Source: Puteibacter caeruleilacunae
GTDB taxonomy: Bacteria; Bacteroidota; Bacteroidia; Bacteroidales; Prolixibacteraceae
Assembly (NCBI GenBank): GCA_005217565.1
Contig: SJCO01000013.1
Span: 186,001-250,000, forward strand
Direction of reading: 5' to 3'
Length of the DNA: 64,000 nt
Part shown: piece after piece, positions 9,626 through 16,570 of the stretch
Numbering within the stretch: the stretch's first letter is position 1
Layout of the letters: each line of letters starts with the position of its first letter
Position numbers and translations under genes: made by a program
Notes under the pieces: model-generated
What the model was told of the DNA's origin: nothing
Seen by the model: only the letters and a program-made list of their open reading frames with translations
Databases searched by the model: none

Positions 9626-11065
9626 ATGAAGAATTTTGTTTTAAAAGCACTAGCATTAAGTGTCATTCCTCTCAGCAGTACAATCACACAAGCAAATGCC
9701 GAAAATGCTTTTACCGAAAAAAGTAATAAGACCAATGCTGATAAACCTAATTTCATCGTTTTACTTGGCGATGATATCAGTGCGGTAAGTTTTGGCTGTT
9801 ATGGCTCTCCAAACAGCAATACTTCGCCACATATAGACAAGCTTGCTAAAGAAGGAGTCATGTTTACCAATATGTTTGTTTCTGAAGCAATTTGTGCCCC
9901 TGCCAGAGCTGAACTATACACAGGTCTTCAACCATTGCGTAATGGTTGCTATGTAAATCATCATCAAACAGTAAAAGGAACAAAAAGTATAGTACATTAT
10001 CTATCTGAGTTGGGTTATCGGGTTGGCTTAAGTGGAAAAACACATTTCAGTCCTAAATCGGTTTATCCTTTTGAGATGGTAGATGGATTACCCCACAACT
10101 GTAATGCTCGCAACATCGGTGTTGCAGATTGGTCAGGAATAGAACAATTTATTCAGAAGGACAAAGATCAACCATTTTGTATATTTCTATGCTCTGTTCA
10201 TGCTCATTCACCATGGGATTCAGGCGATCCATCTTCCTGGAAAATGAATGATATAGTATTACCTCCAAACCTGGTTGATACCAGAGAAACAAGATTACAC
10301 TATCGAGAATATCTTGCAGAAGTACGACTTTTTGATGATCAGGTTGGCAGAGTCCAGAAAATGATGAAAAGATTAAAGCTTGATGAAAACACCGTTTTTA
10401 TTGTTCTTGATGAAAATGGTACAGGCATGCCTGGTGGCAAATGGTCAAACTATGATTGGGGTGTTCGCTCTGCCTGTCTCATGAAGTGGCCCGCAAGCTA
10501 TCATATGAAACAACAAAACACCAAGGCTATTGCGCAATATTGTGATATCGTTCCAACAATGATCGATGCTGCAGGAGGCAAGACTCCTATAAACATTGAT
10601 GGAAAGAGTTTGATGGATGTTATTTCAGGCAAAGAAGAAAGACATCGCGATTATGCATTCTTTACTTACAATAGTGGACCAGTAGGACCTGCTTATCCGA
10701 TAAGAGCCGTTACGGATGGTAGATATAAGCTAATATGGAACCTATTGCCTGACACGCTATTTGGCGCAAGAACAATTAATGGTTTTGAGTTCGGGTACAA
10801 AGACAAAATGCTTGATCGCCCAGATAGATTCATTTACCTATCGTGGCAAGAGAAAGCAAAAACTGATGACCACGCCAAAAGCATCGTTACTCGATACCGG
10901 AAGCGTCCTGAGTATGAATTGTACGATTTAGATAAAGATCCATGGGAATTAAATAACCTGGCAGATCAGGAAGACAAATCAAAACATCTACTCAGGTTAA
11001 AAGCGGTATTAGAGAAATGGAGAAAAGAACAAGGAGACAAGGGAATACTTGCAGAATATGAATAA
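9626..11065 (+). CDS. S1 family sulfatase
   Basis: Second type I sulfatase of the locus. The signal peptide ends near TQANA. NFIVLLGDDISAVSFGCYG is the usual N-terminal metal-binding segment. The maturation motif is CAPAR with Cys90, which fits C-x-P/A-x-R but has Ala in place of the more common Ser at position four. The pattern VLDENGTGMPGGKWSNYDWGVR near the second metal site has Glu-Asn where many S1 enzymes read Asp-His, so activity should be tested rather than assumed. The C-terminal half has the common ELYDLDKDPWELNNLA segment. It is the last gene before a clear terminator, so it closes the glycosaminoglycan operon. Confidence 0.9.
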   Translation: MKNFVLKALALSVIPLSSTITQANAENAFTEKSNKTNADKPNFIVLLGDDISAVSFGCYGSPNSNTSPHIDKLAKEGVMFTNMFVSEAICAPARAELYTGLQPLRNGCYVNHHQTVKGTKSIVHYLSELGYRVGLSGKTHFSPKSVYPFEMVDGLPHNCNARNIGVADWSGIEQFIQKDKDQPFCIFLCSVHAHSPWDSGDPSSWKMNDIVLPPNLVDTRETRLHYREYLAEVRLFDDQVGRVQKMMKRLKLDENTVFIVLDENGTGMPGGKWSNYDWGVRSACLMKWPASYHMKQQNTKAIAQYCDIVPTMIDAAGGKTPINIDGKSLMDVISGKEERHRDYAFFTYNSGPVGPAYPIRAVTDGRYKLIWNLLPDTLFGARTINGFEFGYKDKMLDRPDRFIYLSWQEKAKTDDHAKSIVTRYRKRPEYELYDLDKDPWELNNLADQEDKSKHLLRLKAVLEKWRKEQGDKGILAEYE

Positions 11066-11106
11066 CACATAAAGCTTAATTAGCTTGTTTTATCAATATC
11101 TCAATT

Positions 11107-11138
11107 AAAGCCGGGGGGGGACATCTCTCCGGCTTTTT
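11107..11138 (+). terminator. Rho-independent terminator of the lyase/sulfatase operon
   Basis: AAAGCCGG (11107-11114) pairs with CCGGCTTT (11129-11136) and is followed by further T residues. A run of eight G begins inside the stem. It sits 41 bp after the sulfatase stop and 37 bp before the next gene. Confidence 0.9.
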
Positions 11139-11175
11139 GTTATATTTGTCGACAGACAACGAAAAGCCTTAATTT

Positions 11176-11868
11176 ATGAATTTCGAGACAGCACTAATTC
11201 CAGGAAGATTAATCAAGCGATACAAACGATTTTTAGCTGATGTAGAATTAGCTGATGGAACTGTTGTTACTGCACATTGCACCAATTCCGGATCAATGAA
11301 AAGCTGTCTTGAAGATAATGCACGTGTGTACCTGTCTCCTGTTAATGATCCTAAACGCAAGACTAAGTTCACTTGGGAGATGATCGAAATCAATAACAGT
11401 TGGGTAGGTATTAATACTTCGAATCCAAATAAACTGGCTCATGAATGGATTAGCACCAACCAGATTAAAGGATTAGAAGGATATACACATGTGAAGAGAG
11501 AAGTAAAATTTGGTGATAGTCGCTTCGATATTTATGCTGAGAACGACTCTGAAAAGTGCTTTGTAGAGGTCAAGAATGTAAGCATGAAGGAGAACAATTA
11601 TGCGCTATTTCCAGATGCAGTAACCACAAGAGGTAAAAAGCACCTGGAAACCTTAATACAGGTTAAAGAGCAAGGAATCAGAGCTGTAATGCTATACATG
11701 ATTCAACGAGTGGATGTAGATATATTTGCTGCAGCCAAAGAGATTGATCCAAACTATGCAGAGACTTTAAAAAAGGCTTATGACCAAGGAGTAGAGATCA
11801 TCCCACTTCAGGTTAACGTACAACCTACATCAATTACAATTGCAAAAATTCTACCATTTGAGATTTAA
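11176..11868 (+). CDS. sfsA: SfsA family DNA-binding/nuclease-like protein
   Basis: Matches the SfsA (sugar fermentation stimulation) family along its full length of 230 residues. The conserved block CTNSGSMKSCLED lies near the N-terminus (about residues 35-47). The central EVKNVSMKEN segment resembles the PD-(D/E)xK-type core (E-x-K) seen in SfsA, and the FPDAVTTRGKKHL block follows. The E. coli protein is linked to maltose gene expression and binds DNA without known specificity; its role in Bacteroidota is not established. The gene stands alone after a terminator and overlaps the end of the convergent toxin gene by 4 bp. Confidence 0.93.
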   Translation: MNFETALIPGRLIKRYKRFLADVELADGTVVTAHCTNSGSMKSCLEDNARVYLSPVNDPKRKTKFTWEMIEINNSWVGINTSNPNKLAHEWISTNQIKGLEGYTHVKREVKFGDSRFDIYAENDSEKCFVEVKNVSMKENNYALFPDAVTTRGKKHLETLIQVKEQGIRAVMLYMIQRVDVDIFAAAKEIDPNYAETLKKAYDQGVEIIPLQVNVQPTSITIAKILPFEI

Positions 11869-12167
11869 AGTTCCTTCTTTAGTCTCCTTGGGTTTTGTCT
11901 CGTATCAAAAAAGGTAATCACATAAAGATTTTCCAAGTCAAATCTATAATAAATCGTGGTTTGCTTAGTCATAACATATCTATGCAAGCCTCTGTTTTCA
12001 ATAGATTTTGGAAAACTATCGGGTTGTTCTTTTAATACATTTAATGATTTTCTTAGCTTTTTCAAGAACTTATTTCTAATCCGAACAGACCAATTCTGCT
12101 CAAGATATTCCAATAACTTAATAAGTTTTGATTCCGCTCTTTTCGTTAAAATAATACGTCGACTCAT
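11865..12167 (-). CDS. ParE/RelE superfamily toxin
   Basis: Basic 100-residue protein of the ParE/RelE fold: an N-terminal strand (RRIILTKRAESKL), two helices rich in Lys/Arg, then strands with RYVMTKQTTIYYRFD and VITFFDTRQNPRRL. The ITFFDTRQNP ending is typical of this family in Bacteroidota. Such toxins act on ribosome-bound mRNA (RelE) or gyrase (ParE); the sequence alone does not decide which. Its start overlaps the end of the upstream antitoxin gene by 4 bp, so translation is probably coupled. It is convergent with sfsA. Confidence 0.85.
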   Translation of the reverse strand: MSRRIILTKRAESKLIKLLEYLEQNWSVRIRNKFLKKLRKSLNVLKEQPDSFPKSIENRGLHRYVMTKQTTIYYRFDLENLYVITFFDTRQNPRRLKKEL

Positions 12168-12388
12168 TCTTCAAAGCGTTTCATAAACTCATCAAAATCG
12201 ACAACATTTCCCTTTTCAAGATCCTCAAGACCCAATGAAATATCCTCTTTTTCCACTTCTGATAGATTATTCCAAAAGTCACGATCCAAATCTCTCTTTA
12301 AAAGTGTTTTAATTGCCGTGATAATATTCGGATTATTCGTTTCCAAGATGAGTTTCATCAACTCTAATTTGTCAGCTTGAATATTCAT
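12164..12388 (-). CDS. Antitoxin partner of the ParE/RelE toxin
   Basis: Acidic 74-residue protein placed first in a two-gene operon with the toxin and overlapping it by 4 bp, the usual antitoxin-first order. The N-terminal helix (MNIQADKLELMKLILETNNP) and the acidic tail (LGLEDLEKGNVVDFDEF) match a common Bacteroidota antitoxin type that accompanies ParE-like toxins. The tail would wrap the toxin. No clear DNA-binding motif is visible, so autoregulation is uncertain. Confidence 0.82.
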   Translation of the reverse strand: MNIQADKLELMKLILETNNPNIITAIKTLLKRDLDRDFWNNLSEVEKEDISLGLEDLEKGNVVDFDEFMKRFEE

Positions 12389-12405
12389 GATTTTAGTCTT
12401 TTACA

Positions 12406-12413
12406 CAAAAATA
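12406..12413 (-). promoter_or_regulatory. Probable -7 box of the toxin-antitoxin operon
   Basis: On the minus strand this reads TATTTTTG, a full match to the Bacteroidota -7 consensus TAnnTTTG, 18 bp before the antitoxin start codon. No good -33 TTTG was found at the usual distance. Confidence 0.4.
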
Positions 12414-12622
12414 CAAATTTCTATCAGCAATTATGAAATTGGTGTATGAAAGAAAGAACATCCTAAGCATTTTAGAATATTCGTTTTTAGAGATAATCTA
12501 TTCACCATAGAGAAGGCAGATTATTACTTATAAATACTTAAGAATTCTATTTCTATCCTCGTTTTCTTTTATTGACTTATGATATTATTACAATAGTTTA
12601 AAGCTCAGCTATCGCCTCAAAG

Positions 12623-12650
12623 TTTCAGGTTTCAGGTTTCAGGTTTCAGG
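12623..12650 (+). repeat. Heptamer tandem repeat (TTTCAGG x4)
   Basis: Four perfect head-to-tail copies of TTTCAGG. The same heptamer recurs, interrupted, at 47451-47457 and 47465-47471, next to a GCTGTT array at 47481-47504. GCTGTT occurs once here (12666-12671). Both sites are at the same end of the larger dispersed repeat, so copy number differs between the two loci. Confidence 0.9.
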
Positions 12651-12846
12651 TTGTGCATTGATGTTGCTGTTGTGGTTAGTTTTTACCCACTAGTATTATT
12701 AACCACAAAGGACGCAGAGGAGCACTGAGATTATGATAATGTTATAGCTAATACATCAGCAAGCTGATCCATAGCTTGAGATCACATAGACGCTTCAATG
12801 TTGCAGGCTACGATGATACAATCAGGAACCGCATCATAAGCGACAG

Positions 12847-12962
12847 GCTGGTCTAGCGACCAGCTAATGTCTGTAGCAACAATGAACAGTACCATCCAAA
12901 TTACATGGAGTCGCATCATCAAAACACCGCTGCCCTTTGGGGCAGCTAATGTCTGTAGCAAC
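12847..12962 (+). repeat. Pair of REP-like hairpins with a conserved flank
   Basis: Two units 82 bp apart. Unit 1: stem GCTGGTC (12847-12853), loop TAGC, stem GACCAGC (12858-12864). Unit 2: stem GCTGCCC (12929-12935), loop TTTG, stem GGGCAGC (12940-12946). Each stem is followed directly by the same 16 bases, TAATGTCTGTAGCAAC (12865-12880 and 12947-12962), and preceded by CGCATCAT some 8-10 bases upstream. Stem bases differ by paired changes, so the hairpin rather than the sequence is kept. No RAYT/IS200-type transposase is in the window. Confidence 0.8.
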
Positions 12963-12995
12963 GAAGGATATAACCAACATATTACTTACCCCGTA

Positions 12996-13255
12996 ACATC
13001 AGCGCTCCATCAGCCTATTCTGCATAGTAGGTAAAGGTTTGAAGCACCAGCCCTCGAAACCGAATCGGCCTCCTGAAAAAAGTGATGGATTTAGCAGCAG
13101 TTGCTTAGTAAAACTGGGAAGCTGAGAACTTGTTCGAAGATCACCCAGTTGCACTTAGCAATTGCAATAAATCGATTGATTTTTTCAGGCAGCCTTGACT
13201 TTTTTGCTTCGTTTTTGTGGTAAGACAAAAATGAAGGCCCGCCCGGCAGGACAAA
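12996..13255 (-). repeat. Structured dispersed repeat, copy A (3' of response regulator gene)
   Basis: About 260 bp, by eye about 80-85% identical to 47572-47833 in the same orientation. It begins 23 bp after the stop codon of the minus-strand response regulator gene. Structure on either strand: a large imperfect hairpin at 13072-13189 with outer arms CCTGAAAAAA/TTTTTTCAGG, an inner stem AACTGGG (13112-13118)/CCCAGTT (13144-13150), and an apical stem GAAC (13126-13129)/GTTC (13132-13135). A separate hairpin is TTTTTGT (13212-13218)/ACAAAAA (13225-13231). Several of these pairs change in a compensatory way in copy B. Short open frames inside it are not conserved as protein. A short echo CGGCAGGACAA is repeated at 13244 and 13265. 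Confidence 0.85.
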
Positions 13256-13277
13256 GAAGAATTTACGGCAGGACAAT

Positions 13278-14018
13278 TTACAATCCAAAAATTTTCAGCA
13301 CCTCATCCTTGTACATTTTCCCCACAGGAATCTTGATATCGGCAACCTCAATTTGATTTCCCTCAAGTGATTGAATCTCGCGAATAGCAACGATGTAAGA
13401 TTTATGAACACGTAAAAAAAGCTTCTCAGGCAAAGCTTCCTCAAGTTCTTTCAATGATGCCAAAGCAGTAATCTTCTTTTTCTCTGTATGAAAGACCACA
13501 TAAGCCTTCATGCCCTCAATATATCTGATGTCATCAAAGTTAATCTTATAGAACTTCCTGTCAGCACGTATAGTCAGATAGGTATCAGCATAAGAAGTAT
13601 GCACCTCCTCCATTTCCGCAACAGGAGGAATAACATTTGCCTTGCTCTCCATCTTGTCGATTACTTTATTTACAGCTTGAAAAAAGCGATCGAAAGAGAA
13701 TGGTTTCAATAAATAATCAATAGCACTCAAATTAAATCCCTCCAATGCATACTCCTGATAAGCAGTAGTAAAGATTATTTCAGGCTTATGATGAACAGTA
13801 AGACTACGAACAAAGTCGATCCCAGTAATATCAGGCATTTGAATGTCGATAAATAACAAGTCTACCCCACCCTTCTTTATCAGCTCAGTAGCCTTTAGCG
13901 GACTATTAAATTCACCTACAAGCTCTAACTCTGGAATCTTACTAATGTAATTTTTCAAATATTCACGAGCCAAACGTTCATCATCAATAACAAGGCATCT
14001 AATCTTCATAATAATCAA
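13278..14018 (-). CDS. LytTR-family response regulator
   Basis: Two-component regulator of the AlgR/LytR type. The N-terminal receiver domain (about 1-125) has the acidic pair in VIDDE, the phosphoacceptor Asp58 in FIDIQMP, and a Lys in LLKPF. The C-terminal LytTR DNA-binding domain (about 145-246) includes ADRKFYKINFDDIRYIEGMKAY split over two strands, and FLRVHKSYIV. Such proteins bind pairs of 9-bp direct repeats; a good candidate lies at 15221-15254. The Met at residue 4 is an equally good start. The gene follows the kinase gene by 22 bp, so the two are cotranscribed. The structured repeat begins just after its stop. Confidence 0.94.
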   Translation of the reverse strand: MIIMKIRCLVIDDERLAREYLKNYISKIPELELVGEFNSPLKATELIKKGGVDLLFIDIQMPDITGIDFVRSLTVHHKPEIIFTTAYQEYALEGFNLSAIDYLLKPFSFDRFFQAVNKVIDKMESKANVIPPVAEMEEVHTSYADTYLTIRADRKFYKINFDDIRYIEGMKAYVVFHTEKKKITALASLKELEEALPEKLFLRVHKSYIVAIREIQSLEGNQIEVADIKIPVGKMYKDEVLKIFGL

Positions 14019-14040
14019 TTTACCGATCTACAAAAAAGGC

Positions 14041-15048
14041 TCACACCTTCAGGTTTAACTCCACGCGATACATATCATCACCTTCATCGATCATCAGATC
14101 ATATCGTCCAGGATAGATGATATCAAGTCTATGTTTTACATTTTTAATTCCCATTCCACTGCCAGAAGCAGGTAATGAGGCAGGCATACTATTTTCAATC
14201 GTGAAGGAAAGATCATCCCCCTCAGAATTCACTGAAATACAAACAAAAGCCTGTGGATCTTCCTCAATGCGACTGTATTTAAACGCATTCTCAATCAATG
14301 GAACAAACAACATGGGCGCTATTTCAACATTACCACCTCCAATATTCACATGAAGATCCACCCGCTGCTCATAATCTGATTTCATCTGCTGAAAAGCAGT
14401 AAAATTCCTTATATAATTGATTTCAGACTGAATAGGTACCCGATCCTTGTTGCACTCATAAAACACATATCGCAACATATCTGATAACTTAAGCACGCTA
14501 TCAGGAGCATTCTGCGATTGCATGTAGGTTAGTGAATAAATGTTATTCAATGCATTAAAGATAAAGTGAGGATTAATCTGCGCTTTTAGCAACTTTAATT
14601 CTGTTTCCAGCTTCTCCTCCTTTAGCAACTTTTCCGATTCCTTAAGCTCCGCTGTATGATCCATCAACTTGACTGATGTAGCAGCAAAAAAAGCAAATCC
14701 CAGATTAAAGAAGTTTCGGATGAAAATAAATATAGCTGGTGGCGGATCATGATCATCCAAACTTTTAAATTGACTCGTGAAATTAACATCAATAAAAACG
14801 AATATTAATGACAATCCAAGTGCCACAGCCAAAGAGATCATCAAATACCCACTCCCCTTATGATAATATCGAGGAAATAATACATATGAAGTAAGATAAA
14901 AAATCAAAGCAGCTGAAAATATCTCTAACGACGCTACAATAAAAGCAAACTGCGTAGAGTCGTAGTAATTAACGATATTAAATACAAATAAAAACAGGCC
15001 ACCCCAAATTACAATTGGTAACCATATTTTCCGTTTTATCACTGGCAT
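14041..15048 (-). CDS. LytS/YehU-type sensor histidine kinase
   Basis: Membrane histidine kinase of the His_kinase (PF06580) type. It has four predicted membrane helices (about 10-27, 34-57, 67-88, 106-125) with short loops and no large sensor domain. A coiled-coil linker rich in Glu/Lys follows, then the phosphoacceptor block LKAQINPHFIFNALNN with His161. The C-terminal ATPase has PLIENAFKYS (N box) and GSGMGIKNVKHRL (G box). It pairs with the LytTR regulator downstream. It is divergent from the RND efflux operon, which is the most likely target of the pair. The signal it senses is unknown; membrane stress or a small amphiphile would fit, as inference. Confidence 0.93.
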   Translation of the reverse strand: MPVIKRKIWLPIVIWGGLFLFVFNIVNYYDSTQFAFIVASLEIFSAALIFYLTSYVLFPRYYHKGSGYLMISLAVALGLSLIFVFIDVNFTSQFKSLDDHDPPPAIFIFIRNFFNLGFAFFAATSVKLMDHTAELKESEKLLKEEKLETELKLLKAQINPHFIFNALNNIYSLTYMQSQNAPDSVLKLSDMLRYVFYECNKDRVPIQSEINYIRNFTAFQQMKSDYEQRVDLHVNIGGGNVEIAPMLFVPLIENAFKYSRIEEDPQAFVCISVNSEGDDLSFTIENSMPASLPASGSGMGIKNVKHRLDIIYPGRYDLMIDEGDDMYRVELNLKV

Positions 15049-15220
15049 AAGCTAACACTTTAAAAAAAAGAATCGCATAAGCAATCCCATCACATTCATC
15101 GCAAATTTAAATACCCTTCTTTCAAAAGAAGAAATAATATAAACGAATATACAGCTTTCATGCACCAACTCCTCCATTTTACGAATGAAAGTAAAAATAA
15201 GCCATTTTAGGCCACAAATA

Positions 15221-15254
15221 CACGTTGGTTCAAGGATAAAACCAGTTGGTTCAA
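15221..15254 (+). promoter_or_regulatory. Candidate LytTR binding site (direct repeat)
   Basis: CACGTTGGTTCAA (15221-15233) and CCAGTTGGTTCAA (15242-15254) are direct repeats whose GTT cores are exactly 21 bp apart, i.e. 9-bp sites with a 12-bp spacer, the geometry known for LytTR/AgrA-type regulators. They lie between the divergent two-component genes and the efflux operon. A weak -7-like AATATTTG is at 15283-15290, so the repeats sit just upstream of where RNA polymerase would bind for the plus-strand operon. The rest of the gap (15049-15416) shows nothing else firm. Confidence 0.7.
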
Positions 15255-15416
15255 AATATTTCTTCTGCACAATAATACAATCAATATTTGCATCAGACTG
15301 ATATGATTAAAGATTTATCTGAAACGATTTTAGCAATACGAAACACGTAAGACTCAAGTCGTAACAGATATAATCGGCAATCAAAAAATTCTTATAATCT
15401 AAAAATCGTTTAGAAG

Positions 15417-16529
15417 ATGAAGAACAAAATTTTATACGGACTACTTGGAGTGTTACTAATCGTTGCAGCATTTGTTGTATCAGGTTTTCTAATTAAATCA
15501 AAACCTGCACCTAAAACCGACAACAAAAAGCATAACGTAGTGTACGTAAAAGCTTCAAAAGTAGAGGAGAAGGCAACAGAGGCCAATATGAAATATCGAG
15601 GTCGAGTTACAGCGTTCGACAATGTAGCACTTGCGGCTGAAGTATCGGGCAAGCTTATGCAAGGAGATGTGCGCTTTAAAGCGGGAGAAAAGTTCAAAAA
15701 AGGAGATGTTCTTATCAATATTTATAGTGAAGATATCAAAGCAACTCTAAAATCAGGCAAGAGTAATTTTATGCAAACACTGTCGGTTATACTTCCTGAT
15801 ATAAAGGTTGATTTTCCTGAAGAGTTTACTAAATGGAACACTTTCTTCAATCAAGTCGATCCCGACAAATCTCTTCCTCAACTTCCAGAGATCAATACTG
15901 AAAAAGAGAAAGTATTCCTAGCTTCTAACAATGTATTGGCAAGCTACTATACTTTGCAACAACAAGAGATCAATCTGAAGCGATATACCATCTATGCACC
16001 ATTTTATGGAAGCTTTAAAACAGTTAATAAAGAGATCGGTTCTATCGCTAGTCCTGGAGCTGAATTAGCAACAATTATTCGCTCAGATAAATTAGAAATT
16101 GTAGTACCTGTTTTCCCAGATGAACTCGACTGGATTAAAGAAGGAGATAAAGTAACAGTTACCGACAATGATTCTGGGAATCATACAGCTATTGTTTCCC
16201 GTATTGCAGGATTTGTTGATGAAAACACCCAGTCGGTAAATGTCTACCTTACTTACCGGGTTAATGGTAAAGGAAGCTACCTTGAAGGGGAGTATGTTGA
16301 TGTCATTTTTAAAGGAGCACAAATTACAGGATTTGAAATACCACGTGAGGCAATTGTCGACAAAAGTTCTGTGTATCAACTTGAAAATGGTAAGCTATCC
16401 AAAACATCAATTGAAATAAAGCGACAGTTGGATGATTCATACATCATTGCAGGTCTGGAGGCAAACAAAACCATTGTTACCGAATCATTGGCATCAATAG
16501 ATCCTACCTCCGAATACCAGGCACGATAA
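15417..16529 (+). CDS. RND efflux membrane fusion (periplasmic adaptor) protein
   Basis: HlyD/AcrA-type adaptor linking an inner-membrane RND pump to an outer-membrane channel. One N-terminal membrane segment (about 5-27) is followed by a lipoyl-like beta domain (YRGRVTAFDNVALAAEVSGKL split around residue 65). A helical hairpin and the second lipoyl half (IYAPFYGSFKTVNKEIGSIASPG) come next, then beta-barrel and membrane-proximal domains. Length (370) is normal. It starts a three-gene operon with the pump 41 bp downstream. The start codon at 15417 is preceded by the gap holding the LytTR repeats. Confidence 0.93.
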   Translation: MKNKILYGLLGVLLIVAAFVVSGFLIKSKPAPKTDNKKHNVVYVKASKVEEKATEANMKYRGRVTAFDNVALAAEVSGKLMQGDVRFKAGEKFKKGDVLINIYSEDIKATLKSGKSNFMQTLSVILPDIKVDFPEEFTKWNTFFNQVDPDKSLPQLPEINTEKEKVFLASNNVLASYYTLQQQEINLKRYTIYAPFYGSFKTVNKEIGSIASPGAELATIIRSDKLEIVVPVFPDELDWIKEGDKVTVTDNDSGNHTAIVSRIAGFVDENTQSVNVYLTYRVNGKGSYLEGEYVDVIFKGAQITGFEIPREAIVDKSSVYQLENGKLSKTSIEIKRQLDDSYIIAGLEANKTIVTESLASIDPTSEYQAR

Positions 16530-16570
16530 GAACATTAGTGAAAAGTGAGGACTGGTTTAAAAATTAGAGT

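Noticed and set aside
12847-12962. attC or integron-like sites
   Set aside because: Stems are perfect, short and followed by the same flank, without the bulges and core sites of attC; no integrase nearby.
13091-13288. 65-codon minus-strand frame sharing a KKSRLP...NRFIA...AKCN segment with one at 47576-47806
   Set aside because: The similarity comes from the dispersed DNA repeat. The two frames diverge by a shift after IFEQ and the stems, not the codons, show compensatory changes.
15052-15270. 72-codon minus-strand frame between kinase and efflux genes
   Set aside because: It covers the candidate LytTR site and promoter, has Cys/Phe-rich random-looking sequence and no family.
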